Positions 15,919-23,316 of a stretch of 29,088 nucleotides of DNA are shown piece after piece. Below the pieces are notes generated by a model. The model did no database searches, was not told where the DNA came from, and saw only the letters and a program-made list of their open reading frames with translations. Each line of letters begins with the position of its first letter. Within the stretch, counting starts at the first letter, position 1. Origin of the DNA: Equadaptatus sp045601305 (lineage in GTDB: Bacteria > Synergistota > Synergistia > Synergistales > Synergistaceae); assembly GCA_045601305.1 (NCBI GenBank), contig JAZRZG010000008.1:1-29088 (forward strand), written 5' to 3'. Both the position numbers and the translations under genes were made by a program.

Positions 15919-16407
15919 CTAACAGCCCCGCTCCTTCTCTATTTTTTTCTTGAGAATTGCCCTTTTAAGCGGCGATACGCGGTCAATAAGCATTCTGCCG
16001 TTCAGATGATCTATTTCGTGGGAAAAAACTGCCGTCAGAAAGCCGTCAGTGTCTTTCTTATGCTCCTTGCCGAACTCGTCTTTGTAAACAACAGTCATCT
16101 TGACCGGCGACGGCACCTTGACATAAATTCGCGGGAAGCTGAGACAGCCTTCCTCACGTATTTCAGAACCTTCAGTTTCAAGAATTACAGGGTTTATAAG
16201 CGTATATTTTTCACCCTGATAATCTATGACCACAATCTGTCTGTTTATGCCTATTTGCGGCGCTGCAAGCCCAATTCCGTCTGCCGCGTACATAGTCTCA
16301 TACATGTCAGCGACAAGTTTTCGAAGACTGTCGTCAAAAAACTCAACAGCGCTATTTTTGTTTCTCAGCACAGGGTCTGGATAGCAGCAGATTTTCAGTA
16401 CGCTCAT
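15919..16407 (-). CDS. def: peptide deformylase
   Basis: It removes the formyl group from nascent proteins. All three motifs are present in 162 residues: GIGLAAPQ (44-51), EEGCLSFP (85-92, metal ligand Cys88) and HEIDH (130-134, ligands His130 and His134, catalytic Glu131). EGCLS is the type 1 form. First gene of the leftward operon, followed by fmt. GGAG lies about 11 nt before the ATG. Confidence 0.95.
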   Translation of the reverse strand: MSVLKICCYPDPVLRNKNSAVEFFDDSLRKLVADMYETMYAADGIGLAAPQIGINRQIVVIDYQGEKYTLINPVILETEGSEIREEGCLSFPRIYVKVPSPVKMTVVYKDEFGKEHKKDTDGFLTAVFSHEIDHLNGRMLIDRVSPLKRAILKKKIEKERGC

Positions 16408-16440
16408 ACAGTATCATCTCCGGTAAAATGTCACATATAA

Positions 16441-16449
16441 ATTGTAACA
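16441..16449 (-). promoter_or_regulatory. possible extended -10 promoter for the def operon
   Basis: Minus strand TGTTACAAT fits an extended -10 (TGn plus TACAAT) about 34 nt before the def ATG. No good -35 is seen. Confidence 0.4.
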
Positions 16450-16534
16450 TAAAACAGCTCTTTCGGCACATATCGCGAATATTTTACTCACAATATCTAA
16501 CGCCGCGCGGTTATACAGAAAAAAGATAAGCAAA

Positions 16535-16559
16535 CGGCTTGGATTTTTCTCCCAAGCCG
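16535..16559. repeat. 8-bp inverted repeat (hairpin)
   Basis: CGGCTTGG (16535-16542) and CCAAGCCG (16552-16559) form a perfect stem with a 9-nt loop ATTTTTCTC. Neither flank has a proper T run, so it is not a clear terminator; it may be a leftover one. Confidence 0.6.
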
Positions 16560-16628
16560 CTATTATGAACAAAATAACATCCCTTTCCGAAACAATTATA
16601 CCACAACACGGAAGATTTATCGCGTTTT

Positions 16629-16676
16629 TGACATTTGCCTGCTCAACTTGGATGACATTTGCCTGCTCAACTTGGA
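16629..16676. repeat. perfect 24-bp tandem duplication
   Basis: Two identical 24-nt copies, 16629-16652 and 16653-16676, each beginning TGACATTTGCCTG and ending AACTTGGA. Tandem blocks of this sort are known at the ends of IS21-type elements, but no transposase is present to support that link. Confidence 0.85.
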
Positions 16677-16797
16677 ATATTTATTCATTTAACTGCTGCC
16701 TTGATTTTTCCTGTTATATCACGCTTTTTGACGTTTTTACAAGGGATGTTTCCATTTTGAAATTTGGTTGCTATTTATATAGTAGAAAGGCATATGA

Positions 16798-16815
16798 GTT
16801 CGATATCAATCGAAC
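16798..16815. repeat. 7-bp inverted repeat
   Basis: GTTCGAT (16798-16804) and ATCGAAC (16809-16815) flank ATCA. It lies just left of the structured segment and could be part of it or an operator-like site. Confidence 0.5.
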
Positions 16816-16853
16816 GGTCTCTCACGTTTCCCAAATCGGCGCCTGTCTGTGTT

Positions 16854-17053
16854 TAACGTAAAGCGCTGTGCGGTTAATCCCACAGAGATTGTCTGAAACT
16901 TGAGGATGGCTTGGCAGAGCCTGCAATTCCGTTTGTTTCCTGCCACACCAACTCCGCCAGCGGGATCCTCTTCACGCATTACGTAATGCGGTCACTTTCC
17001 GGTGGTAAGCACGCTGCCCATACGGCTATAGGGTTTAAGCACTTCGGTAACGA
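16854..17053. other. unexplained structured segment, candidate non-coding RNA or element remnant
   Basis: About 200 nt with several non-overlapping complementary pairs: CTGTG/CACAG (16866-16870 with 16881-16885, extended by GG/CC), GAGGAT/ATCCTC (16902-16907 with 16965-16970) enclosing TGGCAG/CTGCCA (16912-16917 with 16940-16945), and a perfect 16-bp palindrome (16975-16990). The ends AAGCGCT and AGCACTT may pair with one mismatch and close the whole. G+C content is visibly higher than in the AT-rich flanks. No reading frame has a ribosome site. I cannot assign it to 6S, SRP, tmRNA or RNase P from memory of their motifs. The coding strand, if any, is unknown. Confidence 0.4.
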
Positions 17054-17222
17054 GTCTGTAGAAAAAAGTCTGTAAATAAGCAAGAAGCCTCCTATGGTAG
17101 AATAAAGAAACCATAGAAGGTTTTGTATAATGTGCAGTAAAAAAGAAATATACCATGTAAAACCACTAATAGACAGCAAGAAGAATATTTTTTGTCTAAC
17201 TTTTGTGGTCAGTTCAGATTGA
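17053..17222 (+). mobile_element. probable insertion-sequence debris (IS256-like start, IS3-like end)
   Basis: An ATG at 17130, with AGAAGG upstream, opens a 30-codon frame starting MCSKKEIYHVKPLIDSKKNI; from memory this resembles the N-terminus of IS256-family transposases, then similarity stops. A hairpin precedes it (17088-17098 with 17110-17120, one mismatch), and AGTCTGTA occurs twice at 17053-17075. The stretch 17194-17217 (GTCTAACTTTTGTGGTCAGT plus TCA) resembles IS3-family terminal repeats ending in CA. Together they look like two truncated elements joined. No intact transposase is present. Confidence 0.45.
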
Positions 17223-17241
17223 CCGGCGGTTTATTTACTGT

Positions 17242-17694
17242 TTATTTGCTTTTCTCGATTTTGTAGCCTGCTTTTTCAATAACTGTCTGCCAGATTTTGA
17301 ACGGCGGGGTGCCTGCTGCGAACGCTGATGACATAGGTGACTGATCTTTTACATCTTCAATGTGAAGCAGATTGTCTTTTGCGTCATAGAAGAAAAACGC
17401 TATCGGTCTGAACGCAGGTTTCTCCGTTGCAAATTCCCGCATCTCAATGACGTAAGCAACTTTGTTTTTGACCATATCGGGGTCTTTGAGCATATCTTTG
17501 TCAACAACTTTGATGTTTGCCTGAAGCGTTTTGTCCGGGGTCAAAACTGCTTTGTTGTTCTGGTCATAGTATTCCGTTCTTCCGCCCTGGCTGAAAACTT
17601 GTACCCAGCTGAAAGGTCTGTCGCCCGCAAAAGCTGTTGCCGCACTCGTTAGCATGATTACTGCTGCAATTACAAGGCTGATTTTTCTCTTCAT
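17242..17694 (-). CDS. small exported protein of unknown function
   Basis: 150 residues from the ATG at 17694, which has AGGAGG 7 nt upstream; the 16 residues upstream in frame are not needed. MKRK, a hydrophobic helix and ATAFAG give a signal peptide cleaved near residue 22-24. The mature part has WVQVFSQGGRTEYYD, KVAYVIEMREFA and AFFFYDAKDNLLHIED, a strand-rich layout reminiscent of small surface Adhesin_E-like domains; this resemblance is loose and unconfirmed. No cysteine remains, so it is not a lipoprotein. It stands alone between the island and galU, with its own promoter carrying direct repeats, and is probably a separately regulated periplasmic or surface protein. Confidence 0.8.
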   Translation of the reverse strand: MKRKISLVIAAVIMLTSAATAFAGDRPFSWVQVFSQGGRTEYYDQNNKAVLTPDKTLQANIKVVDKDMLKDPDMVKNKVAYVIEMREFATEKPAFRPIAFFFYDAKDNLLHIEDVKDQSPMSSAFAAGTPPFKIWQTVIEKAGYKIEKSK

Positions 17695-17733
17695 GATGAT
17701 ACCTCCTGTATGTATCTCTGTGCTGACAGGACA

Positions 17734-17768
17734 ATTATACAACCGATTTGTGGTAATTTTGTGGTAAT
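17734..17768 (-). promoter_or_regulatory. promoter with two 11-bp direct repeats in the -35 region
   Basis: Minus strand TATAAT at 17734-17739 is a consensus -10, 40 nt before the start codon. No TTGACA lies at -35; instead two perfect tandem copies of ATTACCACAAA (plus-strand TTTGTGGTAAT, 17747-17757 and 17758-17768) cover it. An 11-bp period is typical of response regulators of the OmpR/PhoB class at activated promoters. Confidence 0.6.
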
Positions 17769-17827
17769 ATGGTTATCAGGCGCTCAGCGGCTCAGTATGT
17801 TTAAGCTCGAATATTTTTGAGCAGCTG

Positions 17828-18697
17828 CTATATTATTTTCTCTTCTCTCAGCACTTCAAGCGCCGCTTCGCGCATTCCAGGGCTTTGAAGAGCAAGCCGG
17901 ATATTTGCTTTCAGCCAGCCTTCTGTTATTCCGCAGTCAAGCCGTTTGCCTTTGTAGATTACTCCGTAAACAGGTTCTTCGGCGAGCATTGAGTTAATTG
18001 CGTCTGTAAGCTGGTATTCTCCCCCTGCACCGGGTCTCAGGCAGCGAAGATGTCTGAAAATTGCCGGCGACAGTACGTAGCGTCCCATAACTGCAAGGTT
18101 TGAAGACGCAGTACCAAGCTTGGGTTTTTCTACAAGTGATTTGATTTTGTAAACTCCGGGTTCAATTTCTTCAGCGTCAACTATACCGTAGCGCTGTGTA
18201 TCTTCGTCAGAAACTACCTGAAGCGCAATTGCGGAACCGCCGAATTTCTGTCTGACTGCTTCAAGCTGGGCAGGCACCGGTGTATCTGCAATCATTACAT
18301 CGTCAGGAAGCAAAAGCGCAAAAGGTCGTTCTTTGCAAAGCCGTTCAGCACAGAGTACTGCGTGTCCCAGTCCGAGCGGCTGCAGCTGTTTTGCGAAGCT
18401 GAATTTTGCAAGCGCCGGTATGGCAGCAACTATTTCTCTGTATTGTTCTTTGCCGTGTGTCGCAAGAAACCCTTCCAGTTCAAATGAGCGTGAGAAATGG
18501 GCTTTTATGGCTTCTTTGCCTTCGCCTGTAACGATTATGACGTTTGTACAGCCGGAATTTACTGCTTCTTCAACTCCCCACTGGATAAGTGGGCGGTTAA
18601 GCAGCGGCATCATTTCTTTCGGCATATTTTTTGTCGCGGGGAGAAAGCGGGTACCTACTCCTCCGACAGGAAAAATTGCAACTTCAAGTTTTTCCAT
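17828..18697 (-). CDS. galU: UTP--glucose-1-phosphate uridylyltransferase
   Basis: It makes UDP-glucose from UTP and glucose-1-phosphate. The 289-residue protein has GGVGTRFLPATKNMPKEM at residues 12-29, where AAG is usual before the GTRF loop, then LLPDD, LVEKPKLG, GGEYQLTDAI and KRLDCGITEGWLKANI. Size and motifs are typical of bacterial GalU. The start ATG has GGAGG upstream and follows the glmM stop by 3 nt, so it is the last gene of the dnaX-glmM operon. No clear terminator is seen behind it. Confidence 0.94.
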   Translation of the reverse strand: MEKLEVAIFPVGGVGTRFLPATKNMPKEMMPLLNRPLIQWGVEEAVNSGCTNVIIVTGEGKEAIKAHFSRSFELEGFLATHGKEQYREIVAAIPALAKFSFAKQLQPLGLGHAVLCAERLCKERPFALLLPDDVMIADTPVPAQLEAVRQKFGGSAIALQVVSDEDTQRYGIVDAEEIEPGVYKIKSLVEKPKLGTASSNLAVMGRYVLSPAIFRHLRCLRPGAGGEYQLTDAINSMLAEEPVYGVIYKGKRLDCGITEGWLKANIRLALQSPGMREAALEVLREEKII

Positions 18698-18700
18698 TGT

Positions 18701-20047
18701 TTAGTCCTCCGAAGCCGTGTTTATTGCCGTCTCTATTAAATCAGCGACTTCGTTCATGAGGTTTCTGTCGCGTGATTCCACAAATATTCTTATTACAGGC
18801 TCTGTGCCTGAAGGGCGAAGAAGCATTCTGCCTTTGCCTTCAAGCAGCTGACGTGCCTTTTCACTTGCCTGAGCAACTTTTTCGCTTCCAAGCACCGCTC
18901 CGCGGTTTCTGACACTCACGTTGCGAAGTACCTGAGGATATTTTTCAAAGCGGTCATAAAGTGTTGAAATGTCTTCACCCAGTTCGGCAACAGCAGTAAG
19001 AAACAGCGCGCCTGAATAAAGTCCGTCGCCTGTGTTTGCGTAGTTGAGCGCGATAATGTGTCCTGACTGTTCTCCGCCGAGCATACTGCCCTCTTTGCGC
19101 ATTGTGTCAAGCACATAACGGTCGCCTACTCCGCAGCGGAACACTTTGATATCGTCTTTTGCAAGCAGATCTTCAAGCTCCATATTGCTCATTACTGTTG
19201 CTGTTACGCCGTTTCCGAGTGTGCCTTTTTTCTGCAGCCAGCGGCCGATAACCCAGAGAATTATATCACCGTCAAGAGTTCTGCCTTTTGAGTCACAGAG
19301 CTGCACCCTGTCTGTATCGCCGTCGTAAGCTATGCCCACGGCAGAACCGTTTTTGACAGTTTCTGCGCAGAGGTAATCCATGTGTGTAACGCCGACGCCG
19401 TTGTTAATGTTCATACCGTCAGGGGTATTTGCGCCAAAAGAAACCGGCGCTTTCCAGTTTTTGAATATAGGCTCAACAAATGACGAGGCTGCGCCGTTTG
19501 CGGCATCTATTGTGACAGACACTGTTTTATCTGTAATGCTGTCTATAACTTTTGTAAGCGCGGCTGTGTATTCGTCAACATACTGTTTTCCGCAGCGTGA
19601 TATGCCTACGCCTTCTCCTGTCGGGTGGCTGCTTCTGCCTTCTATATTGTTTTCAATGGCTGCTTCATCATCATCAGTAAGTTTGAATCCGTTTTCGTCA
19701 AGGAATTTTATGCCGTTGTACTCAGCCGGATTATGTGAAGCGCTGATAACCGCGCCCCCTGCAAATGAATTGTGCGCAAGAACAAAACTTACGCCCGGGG
19801 TTGGAATTACGCCAAGCAGACAGACATTTGCACCGGCAGACATCATTCCGGCGCACAGAGAAGCTTCAATCATATTTCCTGAACGCCGCGTATCTCTGCC
19901 AACAGCAATTTCAGGCTTTTCAAAACCCTTGCTCCGAACAAACATAACATACGCACGTCCAAGGTTATAGGCAAACCACGGCGTCATATTGCCAAGATTG
20001 GCAATATCTCTGACTCCGTCTGTACCAAAGAAACGTCTTACTGCCAT
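18701..20047 (-). CDS. glmM: phosphoglucosamine mutase
   Basis: It converts glucosamine-6-phosphate to glucosamine-1-phosphate for UDP-GlcNAc and so for peptidoglycan. The 448-residue protein has the phosphoserine loop ISASHNPAEYNG (Ser104), metal loop DGDTDR (242-247), sugar loop GGEQSGH and phosphate loop RPSGTEPVIRI. The position behind cdaA-cdaR matches the conserved cdaA-cdaR-glmM cluster, where CdaA activity is known to be tied to GlmM. AGGGGG precedes the ATG, 59 nt after cdaR. Confidence 0.96.
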   Translation of the reverse strand: MAVRRFFGTDGVRDIANLGNMTPWFAYNLGRAYVMFVRSKGFEKPEIAVGRDTRRSGNMIEASLCAGMMSAGANVCLLGVIPTPGVSFVLAHNSFAGGAVISASHNPAEYNGIKFLDENGFKLTDDDEAAIENNIEGRSSHPTGEGVGISRCGKQYVDEYTAALTKVIDSITDKTVSVTIDAANGAASSFVEPIFKNWKAPVSFGANTPDGMNINNGVGVTHMDYLCAETVKNGSAVGIAYDGDTDRVQLCDSKGRTLDGDIILWVIGRWLQKKGTLGNGVTATVMSNMELEDLLAKDDIKVFRCGVGDRYVLDTMRKEGSMLGGEQSGHIIALNYANTGDGLYSGALFLTAVAELGEDISTLYDRFEKYPQVLRNVSVRNRGAVLGSEKVAQASEKARQLLEGKGRMLLRPSGTEPVIRIFVESRDRNLMNEVADLIETAINTASED

Positions 20048-20106
20048 CTTACAATTCCCCCTAAGGATTACTTAATAAATTTTTTCGTTTTATTCTGTTT
20101 GTCCAG

Positions 20107-21387
20107 TTATTTTTCTCTTTTCAGCAATACATCTTCAGGTTCAATTCTTATAATACGCACACCCTGTTTTTCGTTTTTGAATATCAAAGGCAGACGAATA
20201 TTGTCTGTGACAATGCTTGTAACATCGGCGACAATATCGCACGGAGTTTCGGAGATTTCGTCAAGCTGCGCACGCGAGCCTTCAGCAATTACTGAAGCAT
20301 GCATAGGCGACACTGTCCATTTTTCATCTTGTTTCGCGCCTTCGATTTTAACTGCTACGTTCGGAAATATTTTTGTGGCAAGTCCCTTTCTGAGCGTTAT
20401 GTCCACAGTGATTTTGTCATTTTTCACAAGGTCAATATTCGGCGCAAGCTCAAGGCTGCTGAGAGAAAGTACCGTGTGTAAATTCCCGTTGATGCCGGTA
20501 ACATCGACTGCGGGAAGTTCTATATAATTGATCTTGGAGGCATCTTCAAGCTGTTTTTTCAGGATTACACTGTCCGGCGTAAGTCTGACAGAGCTTATTT
20601 CATAACCTGCCGCAGGCTGTCCGTAAAGCGGCAGCTTAAGAGGTACAGACATACCTTCTGCAATAATTTCAGGTTTGACAACAACTGTTTTCGGGTTAAT
20701 GACAATACGCACGACAGGCTTATCATTTATATCAACCGCAATAAGCTCCGCAGTGTATGGATTGTCTGTTCTGAGCTGTTCTGCGGGGACACGTGCTTCT
20801 ACACTGCTGATTTTGTCAATTTCTTCTTTAGGCCCGCTTACAAATGCGGCAGAAGGCATAATTTCGGCAGACACAGGCTCTGCTGCTTCCTCGTTTTCGC
20901 CTGTCGGCTTCAGATCGACATGAAATCTCTTTTCGGCTTTTCTGTATATTTCAATATCTGCAAGCTGCGGCTTGACAGAAACAACTCTTGTACCTGCCGG
21001 AGTCTCCACAGTTACAGGCAGACTGTATTTTCCCGCGGCAATCCCTGACAGATCGACCTCAGCAGTAAAGCCTTTTTTGTTAAGTTTTGACAAAATCGCC
21101 ATATTTCCAGAAACTTTAACAGCGACACTGCCGGTATAGTTAAACGCTTCCATTCCGCTCGCTGCATTTGCGCAGGTCAAAGGAACAGTGATTGTACGCG
21201 TTATTTCGCTGTCCCCGTTCCATGCGACAAACGCCCAAAGGAACAGCGCCGCAAGCATAGAAAGCATACCGAAAAAGAACTTTGTTCCGGCATACAGAGG
21301 ATTTTTTCTGCTCATTATTTCACGACCCGAGATTACCGCACTGAACAGAAGAAGATCGCCTTTGAATTTTTTTACTGACTTAAGCAT
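20107..21387 (-). CDS. cdaR: YbbR-domain protein, CdaA regulator (CdaR)
   Basis: A membrane-anchored regulator of diadenylate cyclase CdaA. The 426-residue protein has one transmembrane helix (residues ~36-56) followed by an extracytoplasmic region of repeated beta-rich YbbR modules, recognisable from repeated PxxVxVxG-like patterns such as PLTCANAASGMEAF, AEVDLSGIAAGKYSLPV, PSAAFVSGPKEEIDKI and PLYGQPAAGYEISSVRLTPDSV. I chose the ATG at 21387 (GGAGGAG upstream, 8-nt overlap with cdaA); Met25 is an alternative with no ribosome site. The order cdaA-cdaR-glmM supports the call more than the divergent repeats do. Confidence 0.88.
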   Translation of the reverse strand: MLKSVKKFKGDLLLFSAVISGREIMSRKNPLYAGTKFFFGMLSMLAALFLWAFVAWNGDSEITRTITVPLTCANAASGMEAFNYTGSVAVKVSGNMAILSKLNKKGFTAEVDLSGIAAGKYSLPVTVETPAGTRVVSVKPQLADIEIYRKAEKRFHVDLKPTGENEEAAEPVSAEIMPSAAFVSGPKEEIDKISSVEARVPAEQLRTDNPYTAELIAVDINDKPVVRIVINPKTVVVKPEIIAEGMSVPLKLPLYGQPAAGYEISSVRLTPDSVILKKQLEDASKINYIELPAVDVTGINGNLHTVLSLSSLELAPNIDLVKNDKITVDITLRKGLATKIFPNVAVKIEGAKQDEKWTVSPMHASVIAEGSRAQLDEISETPCDIVADVTSIVTDNIRLPLIFKNEKQGVRIIRIEPEDVLLKREK

Positions 21388-22207
21388 TGTCAGACTCCTC
21401 CGCCGATTTTGTCTGATGAATTTCCGTCTGCAGTCTGTCCATAAAACTTATATCTCTGTCGCCATGTTCAAAATAATGGCTGCATATTCTTTTCACCTGC
21501 TCGTCATTAAGCGGTTTTGAAAGGCGACCGGCAACTGCAACTGTAATTTCACCGCGTTCTTCGGAAACGACAAGCGCTATTGCATCTGAAATTTCAGTCA
21601 CACCCACAGCCGCGCGGTGTCTTGTGCCGTACCAGCGCGAAAGGTCGTTTTTTTCCGAAAGAGGCAGATAGCAGCCTGCAGCAATAATTTTCTGCTGATC
21701 CAGCACAACGGCTCCGTCATGAAGCGGCGTACCTTCCCAAAAAATCGAGACAAGCAGTTCATTTGTAATTTCAGCTTCAAGCGGTACGGCTGTACGCCAC
21801 AGTTCACGAAGACCGGTATTTCTCTGAAGCACGCACAGTACGCCTATTTTATTCAGCTGACAGTAAACAAGAGCGTCAACAAGCTGTTTAACGCGCTTGT
21901 CCATGGCTTCTTTGTTAAATGATGTTACAATTCTTCCTTTGCCGAGCTCTTCAAGGATTCTGCGAAGCTCCGGCTGAAAAAGTATGGGAATAACAATGAT
22001 AAACGCGCCGAGCAGATGGCTGATAACCCACGAAAGCGTGCGAAATTCAAGAATATTTGCAACGGCGCCGCACAAACCTATAATCATTATACCGCGCAAA
22101 AGCTGCATGGCACGCGTACCGACAAACAACAGCAGCACGCGGTAAATTATGAATGCCACTATCAAAATATCCGGAATATCCTGCCAGCGCAGAGTTATGA
22201 AAGACAT
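21380..22207 (-). CDS. cdaA: diadenylate cyclase CdaA
   Basis: It makes c-di-AMP from two ATP at the membrane. The 275-residue protein has three N-terminal hydrophobic helices (residues ~12-30, 36-54, 58-78), then the DAC domain with HDGAVVLD (DGA 164-166) and GTRHRAAVGVTEISDAIALVVSEE (RHR from 196), the nucleotide-binding motifs of the family. AAGGAG precedes the ATG. It lies 40 nt behind nfo and overlaps cdaR by 8 nt. Confidence 0.96.
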   Translation of the reverse strand: MSFITLRWQDIPDILIVAFIIYRVLLLFVGTRAMQLLRGIMIIGLCGAVANILEFRTLSWVISHLLGAFIIVIPILFQPELRRILEELGKGRIVTSFNKEAMDKRVKQLVDALVYCQLNKIGVLCVLQRNTGLRELWRTAVPLEAEITNELLVSIFWEGTPLHDGAVVLDQQKIIAAGCYLPLSEKNDLSRWYGTRHRAAVGVTEISDAIALVVSEERGEITVAVAGRLSKPLNDEQVKRICSHYFEHGDRDISFMDRLQTEIHQTKSAEESDNA

Positions 22208-22246
22208 AGCCGCACTCCTTTCAGCCGTCAGCTTTGTGTAATATTT

Positions 22247-23083
22247 TTATCTGAGACTGCGCAAAAGCGCCAGATTTATTTCGTCTCCGTTGTTTTCTTT
22301 CGGAGTTTCAAGCAGCGACGGTACGTTCTCAAAGCGTTTATCGCGTACAATCAGTCCGAAAGCTGTTTCGCCTATTTCGCCTTTTCCTATATGTTCATGC
22401 CTGTCCACTCTGCTTCCGCACGTTTTTTTCGAATCGTTCAGATGCCAGCAGAGAAGACGGTCAAGACCGATGTTTTCATCAATTTTGCAAATAAAGTTTT
22501 CATAACCCTCTGCGCTTGAAATATCATATCCCGCTGCAAAGGCGTGGCAGGTATCAGTACAGAAAGCAACTCTGTCATTTCCGCCGGTCAGTTCAAGCAC
22601 ACGCGCAAATTCTTCGAGCTTTCTTCCTAAGGCGCTTCCCTGCCCTGCCATTGTTTCAAGCAAAATTTTTACTCTGCTGCCCTCTGTTCTCGAAAAGACT
22701 TCCAGCAGCGCAGAACAAAGCAGGGATAAAGCCGTTTTAAGGTTATTTTTACCGCATGAACCCGGGTGAAGCACAACTTTGTCTATTCCAAGGCTGTCGC
22801 AGCGCATCACTTCTTCCGCAAGAAACACAATGCCTTTTTCGCGGACCTCAGTTTCTCCGGCAAGGTTAATCAGATACGATGCGTGCGACACAATGTCGCG
22901 GACTTTGCTTTTTGCGGCGGCATTTTTCCAAGCTGAGATGTCTTCATCTGACAACGGCTTCGCGCTCCACCGAAGCTGACTTTTTGTAAACAGCTGCAAC
23001 GCTTCGCAGTTAAGCGCGTCAGCGCGTTCAAATACCTTGTAAAGTCCGCCTGAAGCAGATATATGCGCGCCTATCAGGCTCAT
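22247..23083 (-). CDS. nfo: deoxyribonuclease IV (AP endonuclease, Nfo family)
   Basis: It cuts DNA 5' of abasic sites in base excision repair. Starting at the ATG at 23083 it has 278 residues beginning MSLIGAHISASGG; an upstream in-frame extension would run into mtrB and adds nothing conserved. Zn ligands of the TIM-barrel fold are visible: His67, His106 (LHPGS), Glu143 (LLET), Asp177 and His180 (FCTDTCHAF), His214 (HLNDS), Asp227 and His229 (VDRHEH), Glu259 (LLETP). The start ATG overlaps the mtrB stop as ATGA, so the two are translationally coupled. Confidence 0.95.
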   Translation of the reverse strand: MSLIGAHISASGGLYKVFERADALNCEALQLFTKSQLRWSAKPLSDEDISAWKNAAAKSKVRDIVSHASYLINLAGETEVREKGIVFLAEEVMRCDSLGIDKVVLHPGSCGKNNLKTALSLLCSALLEVFSRTEGSRVKILLETMAGQGSALGRKLEEFARVLELTGGNDRVAFCTDTCHAFAAGYDISSAEGYENFICKIDENIGLDRLLCWHLNDSKKTCGSRVDRHEHIGKGEIGETAFGLIVRDKRFENVPSLLETPKENNGDEINLALLRSLR

Positions 23084-23301
23084 CTGCCGCTTGTTATTTC
23101 TCCGTGCTTTGTCTGAATAAGCGCTTTGCCGCGAATTTTCATAGCTGAAATATTTTCGGTAAACTGCGCAATCCAAACTTCGCCTGTATCAAGTTTTTCC
23201 GTGTGAAGAAATTTATTTTCCGTGCCGCGTGTAACGCCTATAACTGTGACACCGTCTTCAATGGCTTTCACCACTACATATTCTGTCTCGTTGTTTTCCA
23301 T
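23080..23301 (-). CDS. mtrB: tryptophan RNA-binding attenuation protein (TRAP, MtrB)
   Basis: A 73-residue protein that closely follows B. subtilis TRAP: VVVKAIEDGVTVIGVTRGT, EKLDTGEV, IAQFTENISAMKIRGKALIQ. TRAP forms an 11-subunit ring that, when bound by tryptophan, wraps RNA with spaced GAG/UAG triplets to attenuate trp genes. The RNA-contacting KKR set (B. subtilis Lys37, Lys56, Arg58) is present as Lys36, Lys55, Arg57. Trp-pocket residues Thr25, Gln47, Thr49 and Ser53 are present as Thr24, Gln46, Thr48 and Ser52, but the Thr30 equivalent is Asn29. AAGGAG lies 8 nt before the ATG, 15 nt after dnaE; the stop overlaps nfo. No trp gene is in the window. Confidence 0.92.
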   Translation of the reverse strand: MENNETEYVVVKAIEDGVTVIGVTRGTENKFLHTEKLDTGEVWIAQFTENISAMKIRGKALIQTKHGEITSGR

Positions 23302-23316
23302 TTTTAACGCTCCTTT

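Noticed and set aside
16565..16861. A 98-residue plus-strand reading frame over the 24-bp tandem repeat
   Set aside because: No ribosome site, odd Cys/Phe-rich composition and a duplicated TFACSTW created by the DNA repeat itself.
16807..16980. A 57-codon minus-strand frame beginning MREEDPAGGVGVAG across the structured island
   Set aside because: It has no ribosome site, starts inside the 16-bp palindrome and competes with an equally open plus-strand frame over the same bases. I treat the segment as non-coding or as a relic.
17760..17827. Terminator after galU
   Set aside because: Only short, weak stems without a T run were found, so no terminator is claimed.
23084..23176. Long N-terminal extension of Nfo
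   Set aside because: The extra 31 residues lie inside mtrB in another frame and precede the conserved MSLIGAHISASGG start.
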